Shown here piece after piece: positions 1 through 8,170 of a DNA stretch of 64,000 nt. The notes under the pieces were generated by a model. It was not told the DNA's origin. It ran no database searches and was given only the letters and a program-made list of their open reading frames with translations. Position 1 is the stretch's first letter. Each line of letters opens with the position of its first letter. Made by a program: the position numbers and the translations under genes. This DNA is from Bradyrhizobium sp. Y36 (GTDB lineage: Bacteria > Pseudomonadota > Alphaproteobacteria > Rhizobiales > Xanthobacteraceae), in contig NZ_NWTI01000023.1 in the NCBI RefSeq assembly GCF_002531575.1, positions 1-64,000 of the forward strand, read 5' to 3'.

Positions 1-150
1 TGCGGTGAAGAAGTTGGTGGGATTGTCCAGGGCCGAGTTGACGCTCTTGCCGGTCGACAGACGGTTCTGCGTGGTGGCGAGAAGATCAGCGGTGGACTGG
101 AGGGAGAGCAGGTTCTGACGAACCGATGCGGAGAGGACGATGCCTGACAT
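1..150 (-). CDS. fliC: Flagellin, N-terminal fragment (gene runs off the window)
   Basis: Only the first 50 codons are present; the rest lies before position 1. The protein begins MSGIVLSASVRQNLLSLQST and continues with TTQNRLSTGKSVNSALDNP, the classic flagellin D0/D1 N-terminal helix that packs in the filament core. The ATG is at 148-150 and is preceded on the minus strand by AAAGG about nine bases upstream. It is divergent from flbT, whose product binds flagellin leader mRNA in relatives, so the 5' untranslated region in 151-471 is a likely target. The family is clear. Whether it belongs to the thick subpolar or the thin lateral flagellum cannot be told from this fragment. Confidence 0.93.
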   Translation of the reverse strand, partial: MSGIVLSASVRQNLLSLQSTADLLATTQNRLSTGKSVNSALDNPTNFFTA

Positions 151-471
151 AACTCTGTTACCTTTCTGGTAAACGACGCTACTGTTACACGTCTGCTTGG
201 ATCGAGATGGACCCAGCGACCGGCGGACCCTCGCGCCGAGACCTCTAACGAAACATGAAATGAAACCCGGGCTTTTGCCGCGTCACGCGTGATTCGGTCC
301 CGGAAACCGCGCGTATCGCTGCGCCGCCGCACAAACGAACCCTTGAAATAGCTGGGCTTTTCAGCGCAAACGGCGCGAATTTACAACTCGTTAACTAGTT
401 ACGAGCGAGAATCACGTCCTGATAGGCCGCAACGAACGCTCGGTTACGAAAGCGTTGATGGAGAACAGGCA
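151..471. promoter_or_regulatory. Divergent flagellin/flbT intergenic region
   Basis: This 321-base AT-richer stretch holds both promoters and the flagellin leader. An imperfect palindrome, CTCGTTAACTAGTTACGAG, lies at 387-405, about 70 bases before flbT. TGG-N10-GC spacing at 353-368 resembles a weak sigma-54 site for flbT but matches poorly, so it is not called. No sigma-28 or full sigma-54 motif was found for the flagellin gene. flbT has GGAG at about 460-463 before its ATG. Confidence 0.45.
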
Positions 472-912
472 ATGGCCCTCAAGGTCGAGCTCAGACCGCA
501 CGAACGTATCATCGTCGGCAACTGCGTGATTACCAACACGGACCAGCGCGCCCGCCTCCTGATCGACGGCGACAATGTTCCGATCCTGCGCGAACGCGAC
601 ATCCTCACGCCGGAGACCGCCGACACGCCCGCCAAGCTCGTCTACCTGGCGGTCCAGCTGATGTACATCTCGCCGGATCCGCAGACCCAGCACGGCACCT
701 ACTTCAACCTGGTGCGCGACATCGTCACCGCGGTGCCGAGCGCCTGGCCGATCATCGAGGCCATCAACAACAACATCCTGAACGGCGATTTGTACCGGGC
801 GCTGAAGGATGCCCGCAAGCTGATCGCCTATGAAGAGAAGCTGCGGAGCCAGTTCGAGGCCACCCATCCCAAGGCGGAAGCGGACAAGGACGACGTGAGC
901 TCCGCCGCCTGA
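472..912 (+). CDS. flbT: FlbT, flagellin post-transcriptional regulator
   Basis: A 146-residue protein of normal FlbT length. It starts MALKVELRPHERIIVGNCVI and carries the family core with DILTPETADTPAKLVYLAVQ and a C-terminal helical part. In Caulobacter, FlbT binds the 5' leader of flagellin mRNA and controls its stability until hook assembly is complete; in other alphaproteobacteria it can act positively. The acidic tail (about residues 132-146) is variable. It stands alone on the plus strand, divergent from flagellin and convergent with the PLP decarboxylase, with a strong hairpin behind it. The usual partner flaF is not visible here and may lie outside the window. Confidence 0.95.
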   Translation: MALKVELRPHERIIVGNCVITNTDQRARLLIDGDNVPILRERDILTPETADTPAKLVYLAVQLMYISPDPQTQHGTYFNLVRDIVTAVPSAWPIIEAINNNILNGDLYRALKDARKLIAYEEKLRSQFEATHPKAEADKDDVSSAA

Positions 913-957
913 TAGAGGTTCGCGTGCTGAAGTCACGCGAACGACCCAGCCGCAAAT

Positions 958-992
958 GACAACGGCCCCGGATCGTCTCCGGGGCCGTTGTC
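958..992. terminator. Bidirectional terminator between flbT and the decarboxylase gene
   Basis: A perfect 15-base-pair stem (958-972 with 978-992) with a TCGTC loop lies between two convergent genes. T-tracts are short on both sides, so it may work as a strong hairpin or mRNA end-protector more than as a textbook terminator. Confidence 0.75.
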
Positions 993-1012
993 GTCTCGGG
1001 CATGCACCGGTG

Positions 1013-2512
1013 CTATTGCGCCGCGAGCGGCGGCGCCTCGACCTCGATTACACCGTCGCCGCAGCGCCGTCCGCCGAAGTCCAGCACCGCCGCGACCAGG
1101 GCATCGATGTCCGCCTCCTCGGTGCGGTGGTTGACGATCGCGGCGCGGATCGCGAACTTGCCGCTCAACGTCGTGCTCGACGGCGCCGCTATTCCGGACT
1201 CCTGGATGTCGGCGACGATCTCGCGGTTGACCGCGTCATCGGCCCGGTAGCGGAAGCAGACGATGTTGAGATTGACCGGCGCCAGCAATTCCAGCCGCGG
1301 CTCGGCCAGCACGCGCGTCTCCAGATATTTCGCCAGCGCGCAGCTTCGCGCGATCGTCGCCCCCAGCCGGTCGGTGCCGAACGTCTTCAGCGTGAACCAC
1401 GTCTTCAGCGCGCGGAAGCCGCGCGACAGATCGGGGCCGAGATCGCAAGGCCATACCGTGCCCGCCGCAAGCCCCCTCGCCTCGCGGCTGAGATAAGCCG
1501 CGGGCTGCGCAAAAGCCTGCCGATGCTGCTCGCCGTCGCGCACCAGCAGGAAACCGGCATCGTAGGGTACCTGTCCCCATTTGTGGAAATCGAGCGCGAT
1601 GGAATCGGCGAGCTCGATGCCGCCGAGCAGCGGCGCGAGCTCGGGCGAGAAGATCGCGAGCGCACCGAAGGCACCGTCGACGTGAAACCAGATGCCTTCC
1701 TCGCGGCACAGCTCCGCGATGGCCTTGAGATCGTCGATCGCACCGATGTCGACCGTGCCGGCAGAGGCGACCACGAGGAACGGCTTGAAGCCGACCTCGC
1801 GATCGACAGCGATCTGCGCGCGCAGCGCGGCAACGTCGATGCGATGGTCGGCATCGACGGCGATCTTGCGCAGCGCATCGGTGCCGAGCCCTGCGATGTC
1901 CATCGCCCTGGAGACGCAGCCATGCGCGGCCTGCGACGTGTAGGCCGTCAGCAGCGCGCCGTCATTGCCGATGCCGTACTGCCGCGCCAGTGTGCCGAGC
2001 GCAGCCGTGCGCGCCACCAGCACCGCCATCAGATTGGCCATCGACGTGCCCGTGACGAAGATGCCGCTCGCGCTGTCCGGGAACGCGAACAGACGCCGCA
2101 TCCAGTCGACGATCTGGCGCTCGACCTCGATCGGCATGTGATCTCGTCCGCCGAGATTGGCGTTGAGGCCGGCCGCGAGCATTTCCGCGAGCATGCCGAC
2201 CGCGGTGCCGCCGCCGTGCACCCAGCCCATGAAGCCGGGATGGACGTTGCCGGTCGCATACGGTGCGACGTGCTCGGCGAATTCGCGATAGACCTCGGCA
2301 AGCTCGCTCGCCGCGCGCGGAACGTCGGTCCTGAATGCCGCACGGACGTCGTCGGGAATCGGCTGCCAGACCGGGCGAGCCCGAACATCGGCGATGCCGT
2401 CGATCGCCTCGTCCAGCATGCGATGGGCGAGCGCGCGGAATGCGCTCCAATCCTGCGGATCGAGCGAGGTGTGCGCGACGGAGGCGTGCGCGTTGCGGAT
2501 GATCTCGTTCAT
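1013..2512 (-). CDS. Group II PLP-dependent amino-acid decarboxylase
   Basis: A 499-residue protein of the aromatic-L-amino-acid / glutamate / diaminobutyrate decarboxylase family. The cofactor lysine is K311 in LDFHKWGQVPYDAGF. HVDGAFGA, about 36 residues earlier, supplies the aspartate that binds the pyridine nitrogen. GTSMANLMAVLVAR and NPGFMGWVHGGGT-like segments are also typical. The reaction would be removal of the alpha-carboxyl group from an amino acid to give an amine; the substrate cannot be read from the sequence. It is the last gene of the leftward unit. Its ATG overlaps the stop of the ATP-grasp gene by four bases (ATGA), implying translational coupling. The neighbours suggest that its amine product is used or joined by the ATP-grasp enzyme, which is an inference. 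Confidence 0.9.
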   Translation of the reverse strand: MNEIIRNAHASVAHTSLDPQDWSAFRALAHRMLDEAIDGIADVRARPVWQPIPDDVRAAFRTDVPRAASELAEVYREFAEHVAPYATGNVHPGFMGWVHGGGTAVGMLAEMLAAGLNANLGGRDHMPIEVERQIVDWMRRLFAFPDSASGIFVTGTSMANLMAVLVARTAALGTLARQYGIGNDGALLTAYTSQAAHGCVSRAMDIAGLGTDALRKIAVDADHRIDVAALRAQIAVDREVGFKPFLVVASAGTVDIGAIDDLKAIAELCREEGIWFHVDGAFGALAIFSPELAPLLGGIELADSIALDFHKWGQVPYDAGFLLVRDGEQHRQAFAQPAAYLSREARGLAAGTVWPCDLGPDLSRGFRALKTWFTLKTFGTDRLGATIARSCALAKYLETRVLAEPRLELLAPVNLNIVCFRYRADDAVNREIVADIQESGIAAPSSTTLSGKFAIRAAIVNHRTEEADIDALVAAVLDFGGRRCGDGVIEVEAPPLAAQ

Positions 2513-3762
2513 GCTGCACTCCCCTCGCCCGCGCCTGCATGCCGCGACAGCATCGCCGCGAACGCCGCAAAGATCTTGCGCATCTGCGGCGGCTTGTAGG
2601 GAAACACGACCGGCGAATCCATGTTGTGCACGACGGCGGTGTTGTCGGCCTCGAACACCAGGAGCTCACCGTCCTGGTTCTCGGCGCAGTCGACGATGAA
2701 ATAGTCGAGGCCGACGCGCCTGCTCATCTCCTCGAGCGCGCTTCTGTGGCGCTCTGCAAAGGCGCGATCGAAGTCGAGCATGAAGGCGGCTTCCTCGGCC
2801 CGCTTCTCCTCGCTGAACGCCATATAGGCGTTGAGATACCAGATGTCCCAGCGGTCGGCGATCGCCATATGGCAGGCGTAAGGTTTGCCGTCGACCATCG
2901 CGAGACGGTACTTGCGGTAGAGCCCATCGGGATTCACATAGTCGACGAAGCGCGCGACGAAGAAATCCTGCTCGCCACGCTCCGCGAGATAGGCTGCGAG
3001 CGCTGCCTCGTCGTCGAGCTTGGCGAGTCCGACGCCGGCATGCGAGCCGCGCGGCCGCGCGATCATCGGAAAGCGCAACTCATCCGCGATGTCCTTGCAG
3101 GCGATCCGTCCTTTGGAGAGATCGGACAATTGCGCCCGCGTCGCGTGGATAGTGGCGGGAATGTCGAGCCCCGGCACGCCCGCGAGCAGCCGATGCAGCT
3201 TGTCGCGATCGAGATTGCCGATGCGGTCAGGACGATTGAGCAACGGCCGCGGCCAGCGCGGCGCAGTCTTCTCGATCAGGTTCAGCGCCTCGCGGCACTC
3301 CTCGGAATCGGAGGCCACCACGATGGCGACGTCATGCTCCGGCAAACTCTCCGGCAGACCGACGCCGCTGACCACGTAAAGTGTCAACAGCTCGACGTCG
3401 GAGCCTTCGAGCAGAAAATCGATCGGCGTGTTGCCGCCCATGTCGATGTCGGCTGCAAGCGCGAGCAGGCGCAAGCCAGGCTTGGGAGCTGTGCTCGGCG
3501 TGCGAAACAATTGATGGAAGGTGAGCACCTCCGACTGGATCGCGAGGCCCTGATCCTTGTCGCCCAGAAGCTGGGTGATCAACGACAGATCCAGCCCTTC
3601 GCCCGCGAGTGCCGTCCCCGCCGCGATCCGCGCCAGCAGCTGGTCGCGCAATGGATGCAGGTCGACACCTTCGAAGGCCTGGCGCGTCAGCTGCGCAAAG
3701 CCGATGCGATCGGCGCAGTTCGCCGCGGTCATGCCAAGCGGCGCGGAAACCGGATGCTGCAT
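2509..3762 (-). CDS. ATP-grasp ligase (RimK/glutathione-synthetase-like)
   Basis: A 417-residue protein with a C-terminal ATP-grasp fold. FPMIARPRGSHAGVGLAKL (about 231-249) contains the nucleotide-binding lysine-equivalent region and glycine loop. DYFIVDCAENQDGELLVFE (about 353-371), followed by ADN, supplies the acidic metal ligands D358, E371 and N374. Residues 95-200 (GLRLLALAADIDMGGNTPI, then IVVASDSEE) form a Rossmann-like pre-ATP-grasp domain. The N-terminal 90 residues match nothing I know. Such enzymes form an acyl-phosphate and then an amide or peptide bond. It sits one base after the fold-type-I PLP gene and overlaps the decarboxylase start by four bases, so the three are surely co-translated. 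Substrate unknown. Confidence 0.85.
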   Translation of the reverse strand: MQHPVSAPLGMTAANCADRIGFAQLTRQAFEGVDLHPLRDQLLARIAAGTALAGEGLDLSLITQLLGDKDQGLAIQSEVLTFHQLFRTPSTAPKPGLRLLALAADIDMGGNTPIDFLLEGSDVELLTLYVVSGVGLPESLPEHDVAIVVASDSEECREALNLIEKTAPRWPRPLLNRPDRIGNLDRDKLHRLLAGVPGLDIPATIHATRAQLSDLSKGRIACKDIADELRFPMIARPRGSHAGVGLAKLDDEAALAAYLAERGEQDFFVARFVDYVNPDGLYRKYRLAMVDGKPYACHMAIADRWDIWYLNAYMAFSEEKRAEEAAFMLDFDRAFAERHRSALEEMSRRVGLDYFIVDCAENQDGELLVFEADNTAVVHNMDSPVVFPYKPPQMRKIFAAFAAMLSRHAGAGEGSAA

Positions 3763-3763
3763 C

Positions 3764-5392
3764 TCACACCTCGAACGCGGAGTTTACAGGCACGGCCGCG
3801 ACCGCGCCACGGTCGAGCAGCAGCTCGATCTTTACCAGGACATGAGCGATGCGGTCGAGCACGTGCTGCACGTTGCGCCGCGCCTCCGCCGCATCCGGCG
3901 ACCAGGCCTCGGTCACGAGCCGCGCGCCGACGCAAAGGCGCAGCACGGCCTGCGGTGCCCCGTCCTGCCGCTCCAGACGGACCGGCTGGCCGATCAGGCA
4001 GCGTTGCGCGGCCACCTGCCGGTCCGCCGCGCTGCCGGCGATCGCCTCGTTCATGTCACGCGCCATCGCCCGGTGAACGGCGCAGGTCTCGGCCGTCGAA
4101 ACCGGCTTGCCGTCGCGCAGCAGCATGAACGGAAAGATCGTGGTTTGTGCAAATTCCTCGTCATCCGCCCCGGCGGTCGTGGTCGCGGCCGGAACGGAGC
4201 GAAGCGACGGCGACAACGCGATCATGCTGTCGATGCCGGCGGCGAGTTCGGTGAGCACCTTGGCGCGGAACGCCCCGGGCACGGCGTAATAGCCGCCGAT
4301 CTCGGCGAGCGCCGCCTCCCAGCGCAGCCATTGACCGAAGTTCGGCCGCCGGTCGAAGCGCGCGCGCAGCGCCGGCCAGGCCATCGGCCAATCGCAGCGA
4401 CCCGCATAGTCGAGGATACCAGGCGCGATCCCCTCGATCCGGTCAAGCGATCGCGACAGGCCCTTCGGCACCAGCAGCGCACCGCTGAAGGCAGGCCCGC
4501 CGAAAAATTTGGAGCCTGTCATCAGCACCATGTAGCCGCGGTCAAGATACGAGCGCAGGCGGCGGCGGCCGAGCCGGGCCTGACAGGCGTCGACGACGAT
4601 CTGGACCTTGCGCGGCCAGCGCCGCGCGATCTCATCGAGACAGGCTGCGCTCGGCGCGCGCCAGCCGAGCTTCGAGGAATCCATGATCTGAAGCAGCACC
4701 GGCGCGCCTTGCGCGATCGTGACCTCGACCGCATGCAGCACCGCGGCATCGGCGTCCGCGCGCATCGCAATGCCCGGCCCGATCTCGAGCAGCGGCAAGG
4801 CGAGGCTGGCGCCGGCGAGCCCCGCGACCGCGCCGTCCTTGCGGACCGCAGAGCCGCTCGCCGTGATGGAGCTGAAATGGTGCCCGCGAGCGGTATGGAT
4901 CGTCCCGCTCCCGGTCTGGTCGGCGCCGATCACGATCGTCACCGGCGGCGCGCCGAGCACCGCGCGCGCCAGGAACAAGGCGTGGAGCTGGGAATCCGTG
5001 CCGGAGGGCGAGAACACGACATCGACGTGGGGCGGCAGCTGGAGATGCCCGCGCAGCTCGTGCCGCATATCCTCGCAGCGTGCGTCGAAGGCGACCTCGA
5101 CCTCGTCGAACAGGCATTTGTGCATCAGCTCTTCGCGCGCCAGCGCGGCACGGTCATAGGCCGCTTGCGAGATCGTCGATGCGGTCGAGGAGGCGAAATT
5201 CCAGATCTCCGGCTCCGGCGAGGCCGCGCAGCCATAGCCATTGAGGCGGTCGCTCGGATCGATCGCCAACCGCGGATCTCCGCCGGAAACGAGCAGCGTG
5301 TCCAGTGGCGTGAAGAGATCGCGCAGGCGATAACGCGAGCCGCCGTCACTGGCGCGCTCCTCTCCTGACAGACGGGATGCGCCGGCGCTCAT
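3764..5392 (-). CDS. Unclassified fold-type-I PLP-dependent enzyme
   Basis: A 542-residue protein, counted from the ATG at 5392. A frame-compatible start further upstream (5455) would overlap the glycosyltransferase gene by 53 bases and is less likely. VFSPSGTDSQLHALFLARA is an aminotransferase-like cofactor phosphate-binding segment. VVDACQARLG provides the aspartate for the pyridine nitrogen. The internal aldimine lysine is K295 in TGSKFFGGPAFSG. This layout resembles class V aminotransferases and cysteine-desulfurase-like proteins, but the sequence does not fit a named subgroup that I recognise. GIAPGILDYAGRCDWPMAW and a long C-terminal domain are distinctive. It lies 10 bases after the glycosyltransferase and one base before the ATP-grasp gene. 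The reaction is unknown; transamination, beta-elimination or chain condensation are all possible. Confidence 0.8.
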   Translation of the reverse strand: MSAGASRLSGEERASDGGSRYRLRDLFTPLDTLLVSGGDPRLAIDPSDRLNGYGCAASPEPEIWNFASSTASTISQAAYDRAALAREELMHKCLFDEVEVAFDARCEDMRHELRGHLQLPPHVDVVFSPSGTDSQLHALFLARAVLGAPPVTIVIGADQTGSGTIHTARGHHFSSITASGSAVRKDGAVAGLAGASLALPLLEIGPGIAMRADADAAVLHAVEVTIAQGAPVLLQIMDSSKLGWRAPSAACLDEIARRWPRKVQIVVDACQARLGRRRLRSYLDRGYMVLMTGSKFFGGPAFSGALLVPKGLSRSLDRIEGIAPGILDYAGRCDWPMAWPALRARFDRRPNFGQWLRWEAALAEIGGYYAVPGAFRAKVLTELAAGIDSMIALSPSLRSVPAATTTAGADDEEFAQTTIFPFMLLRDGKPVSTAETCAVHRAMARDMNEAIAGSAADRQVAAQRCLIGQPVRLERQDGAPQAVLRLCVGARLVTEAWSPDAAEARRNVQHVLDRIAHVLVKIELLLDRGAVAAVPVNSAFEV

Positions 5393-5402
5393 CCCGGAAG
5401 GC

Positions 5403-6188
5403 TCACGCCGCATCGGCCGCCGCCCCTTTGGGCGCCGGCGCAAATTGCGAGGCAATGTCGCCGTGGAAGACCGACGGCCCGACGTGATCGAGCGAGCTCT
5501 GGATGTCGGCCCAGATCTCGCCGCCGATGGCGGTCCAGCGCTTGCAGAAGGCGAAGTCCTCGGACAGATAGGTGCCGGTCGCCGGATCGATCATGCATTC
5601 GAACAGCGCGAACCGGTTCTGGCTCGCCGCAAGCGTGTCGTGCGAATGTTCGCGGAAGAATTGCAGGGACGCATAGTCCGGATGGCGGCACATCGCCTCC
5701 AGCACGTGGCGGCGGATCATCAGGAAGCCGGTGCCGGCATAGCGCACGCGGGTGAAGCCGTTGACGACGACGATGCGGTCGGGATCCTCGATCTCGAGCA
5801 CGTAGTCGAGCGAGGCGGACGGCACGTCGGTGCGGCCCGACTGGATCGCCCGCGCGGCCTTCTCCCAGTTGACCCGCTTGATCGGATAGCAGCCGGCGAC
5901 GACGTCCGCACCGCATTCGATCAGCCGGAACACCTGCTCCGGCTTGAAGCCTATGTCGGCGTCGATGAACAGGAAATGCGTCGCGTTGGGATCGTCCAGA
6001 AACATCGCGACCAGATTGGCCCGCGCGCGGGTGATCAGCGCGTCGCCGTCCCGCAGCAGCACCTTGAGCTCGAGATTGGACATGCCGTGCACGGCGCGCT
6101 GCAGCGCGAAGATCGAGCCGGCATAGATGCTCGATACCTGCCCGCCAAAGCATGGCGTTGCCACCACCAATTGCATCTTGTCCGACAT
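5403..6188 (-). CDS. GT-A-type glycosyltransferase-like protein
   Basis: A 261-residue protein starting MSDKMQLVVATPCFGGQVSS. ITRARANLVAMFL and HFLFIDADIGF (DxD at residues 76-78, a metal and nucleotide-sugar motif) are typical of small GT-A or Anp1-like glycosyltransferases, also found in phages and exopolysaccharide loci. DVVAGCYPIKRVNW and YAGTGFLMIRR support the same fold. There is no signal peptide or membrane segment, so it is cytoplasmic. GGAG precedes the ATG. It is the first gene of the four-gene unit after flgL and is separated from it by 71 bases containing a CtrA box. Flagellin or hook glycosylation is plausible from position but not shown. A non-glycosyl nucleotidyl transfer cannot be excluded. 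Confidence 0.8.
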   Translation of the reverse strand: MSDKMQLVVATPCFGGQVSSIYAGSIFALQRAVHGMSNLELKVLLRDGDALITRARANLVAMFLDDPNATHFLFIDADIGFKPEQVFRLIECGADVVAGCYPIKRVNWEKAARAIQSGRTDVPSASLDYVLEIEDPDRIVVVNGFTRVRYAGTGFLMIRRHVLEAMCRHPDYASLQFFREHSHDTLAASQNRFALFECMIDPATGTYLSEDFAFCKRWTAIGGEIWADIQSSLDHVGPSVFHGDIASQFAPAPKGAAADAA

Positions 6189-6237
6189 CGGCAGCTCCGC
6201 CCCGCTCCAATCCTCACCAAGAGGTAAAGAGGCATGG

Positions 6238-6253
6238 TTAATGGCGTCTTAAC
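6238..6253 (-). promoter_or_regulatory. CtrA box upstream of the four-gene unit
   Basis: On the plus strand it reads TTAATGGCGTCTTAAC, and on the minus strand TTAA-N7-TTAACC. This is an exact match to the cell-cycle regulator CtrA consensus known in Caulobacter and Rhizobiales. It lies seven bases past the flgL stop and 50 bases before the glycosyltransferase ATG, a good distance for a promoter-overlapping activator site. TTAA is rare in this GC-rich DNA, which raises its weight. Confidence 0.65.
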
Positions 6254-6259
6254 GCGGCC

Positions 6260-8152
6260 TTACAGGAACTTGACGAGCGAGAGCTGCGCCAGGTTCGAGG
6301 TCACCTGATAGGACGCCTGCAGCGCGTTCTGGAGCGACAGGATCTCGCTCGCGACCTGGTCGGGCGAAGCCGATTCCGCCTGGTCGATGATGGTCTGGAG
6401 CTGCGCCTTGGCCTGGGTCTGGCGCGTGGAGGCGTCCTTCATCGTGTTCTGGGCCATCGCGATGTCGGTCTGGATGTCCTCGATGCGCTGCTGGCCGGGC
6501 TGCTGGGTCAGCGCCTGCGTCACCCGCAGGCTCAGCGCGGAGACCTGCCCGCCCGAATACTGCCCCGTCGGCGAGGTCGAGAAGGTGCCGAACACCGCGA
6601 TCGCCTGCAGCTGCCGGCGGATGGCGTCCTCGTTGGCCTGGGCGCCATATTGCACGCTGACGGAATCGTCGACCCGCGCCATCGCGGTCGAGCGCGCCGA
6701 GCCGGGCCCGTCATTACCCAAGTACCATTTCACCGTGGTGGCCGAGCCGTTGACCAGTGTCGTCGCCGAGCTCGCGGGCGAGGAGCCGACCCGCAGCGGC
6801 GGCTGCGCGGCGGTGATGGGCGAGGAGCTGAAGCCGAGGGCGCCGAGCGCGGCCGTGGCGCCCGGGGTCGAGCCCGAAATGCTCAGGCTCGCCGCGTCGT
6901 CGGTGTTGATCGTGATCGAGCCGCCATGGACCGTCGATGGCTTCGACGTTCCCGTGATCGCGTCGATCTTGCTCAGCAGGGTCTGGATGCTGTCGGTGAC
7001 GTTGAGCTGGTTGCCGGTCGCGCCCGAGGCAACGAAGCTGATGGTGGTGCCGTTGACGGTGATGGTGTCGCCGGCGGAGAAGCCGGGCGAGATCGAGTCC
7101 GAGGGCGCCGTGCCCGACAGCGCGGTGGTGCCGCTGATCGGTGCCGCCGGCGTCGCCTGGTTGTTTTTGGCAGCGCCGATCGCAGAGCTGGCGGTGTTGA
7201 AGAAATTGTCGCCGGCGACGACCGCGGATGCCGCCACCAGCGAGGTGTTGGCGAGCTTCGTGATGGCGGTGTTCAGCGCCGTGTTGAGGTTCGCCGCAGT
7301 GTTGTTCGGGTTGACGGGCGTGCTCGCATCGATCGCAAAGCTGCCGAGCGGCGTCGGCGTCGCCGTCGACGCGGTCAGATCGATCTGCTCGGTCGTGCCG
7401 TCCGGCAGGGTGAACTGGACGCTCAGCTTGTCGCCATTGTTCGGATTGACGCCGTTGAGATCGACCGAGAACGACACCGGCGAGCCGCTCGGGCCGGTGA
7501 CGGTCGCGCCCGTCAGCGTCGAGGACACCGCCTTGATCTTGAGCCCGAACGGCGAGCCCGCGACGTCTTCCGAAACCTGGATCGAGCTCGGCGTCGGCTG
7601 CGTCTGCACCAGCCGGCCCTTGCCGTTGGCGCCGAGGTCGGCGGCCTGTCGCTCGGCCATCACGGTCTTGAATCCGGCCTGGGTGGTCGTGCCGTTGATG
7701 ATGTCACCGGCATCCGCGACCGACTGTGTGTTGACCGCGGTGCCGGAGAACAGATAGCGGTTGCCCGTCTGGGTATTGAGCACGCCGACCATCGAGCCGA
7801 ACTGGGCGGCAGCGGTGTTCTGCGCGATGGTCTGGCCGTTGACGTTGAGATCCTGCGCCGTGTTGGCGGAGCCCGTCTGCACCGTGCTGCGGATCTTGGT
7901 CAGCGACTGCAACGCGGTATTGGCGAGGTTGATGCTGACATTGACGTTGGTGATCGTGTCGGTATAGCCCGCGATATTGGAGAGCTGCGCGCGACCGGCG
8001 ATGGCAAAGCCTTCGTTGGTGCCCATCCCGGAATAGTTCTGCGACAGCTTGCCGGTCGAAAGCTGCGTCGACAGATCGGTGAGCTGCTGATTGATGTTGC
8101 GGATCTGCGAGCCGAGAACCGACGAAGCGTAATTGATACTGCTGATCGACAT
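6260..8152 (-). CDS. flgL: FlgL, hook-filament junction protein
   Basis: A 630-residue protein. The N-terminus MSISSINYASSVLGSQIRNI and the STQLSTGKLSQNYSGMG region are flagellin-like D0/D1 helices. The C-terminus, with AQNTMKDASTRQTQAKAQLQ and LQNALQASYQVTSNLAQLSL, pairs with them. FlgL (HAP3) joins hook to filament. Typical FlgL is about 300-350 residues; the excess here is a long surface-exposed middle part. This includes a flagellin-IN-like module at about residues 358-444 (TITVNGTTISFVASGATG, then LNVTDSIQTLLSKID) that is clearly related to one in FlgE. It starts 18 bases after flgK stops, with GGGG before the ATG. The order flgE-flgK-flgL and the paired terminal helices make the call firm. 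Confidence 0.92.
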   Translation of the reverse strand: MSISSINYASSVLGSQIRNINQQLTDLSTQLSTGKLSQNYSGMGTNEGFAIAGRAQLSNIAGYTDTITNVNVSINLANTALQSLTKIRSTVQTGSANTAQDLNVNGQTIAQNTAAAQFGSMVGVLNTQTGNRYLFSGTAVNTQSVADAGDIINGTTTQAGFKTVMAERQAADLGANGKGRLVQTQPTPSSIQVSEDVAGSPFGLKIKAVSSTLTGATVTGPSGSPVSFSVDLNGVNPNNGDKLSVQFTLPDGTTEQIDLTASTATPTPLGSFAIDASTPVNPNNTAANLNTALNTAITKLANTSLVAASAVVAGDNFFNTASSAIGAAKNNQATPAAPISGTTALSGTAPSDSISPGFSAGDTITVNGTTISFVASGATGNQLNVTDSIQTLLSKIDAITGTSKPSTVHGGSITINTDDAASLSISGSTPGATAALGALGFSSSPITAAQPPLRVGSSPASSATTLVNGSATTVKWYLGNDGPGSARSTAMARVDDSVSVQYGAQANEDAIRRQLQAIAVFGTFSTSPTGQYSGGQVSALSLRVTQALTQQPGQQRIEDIQTDIAMAQNTMKDASTRQTQAKAQLQTIIDQAESASPDQVASEILSLQNALQASYQVTSNLAQLSLVKFL

Positions 8153-8170
8153 GTTTCAGCCCCGTTACTT

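Noticed and set aside
353..368. Weak sigma-54-like site (TGG-N10-GC) before flbT
   Set aside because: It matches only the GG/GC core and the spacing; the flanking consensus bases are missing.
956..2599. Long plus-strand frames over the decarboxylase, ATP-grasp and PLP genes (up to about 5368)
   Set aside because: They are antisense shadows with Arg/His/Asp-rich composition. The minus-strand genes keep catalytic motifs and coupled starts.
5393..5455. Extended N-terminus of the fold-type-I PLP enzyme
   Set aside because: It would overlap the glycosyltransferase gene by 53 bases and add an Arg/Pro-rich stretch; the ATG at 5392 sits naturally after that gene's stop.
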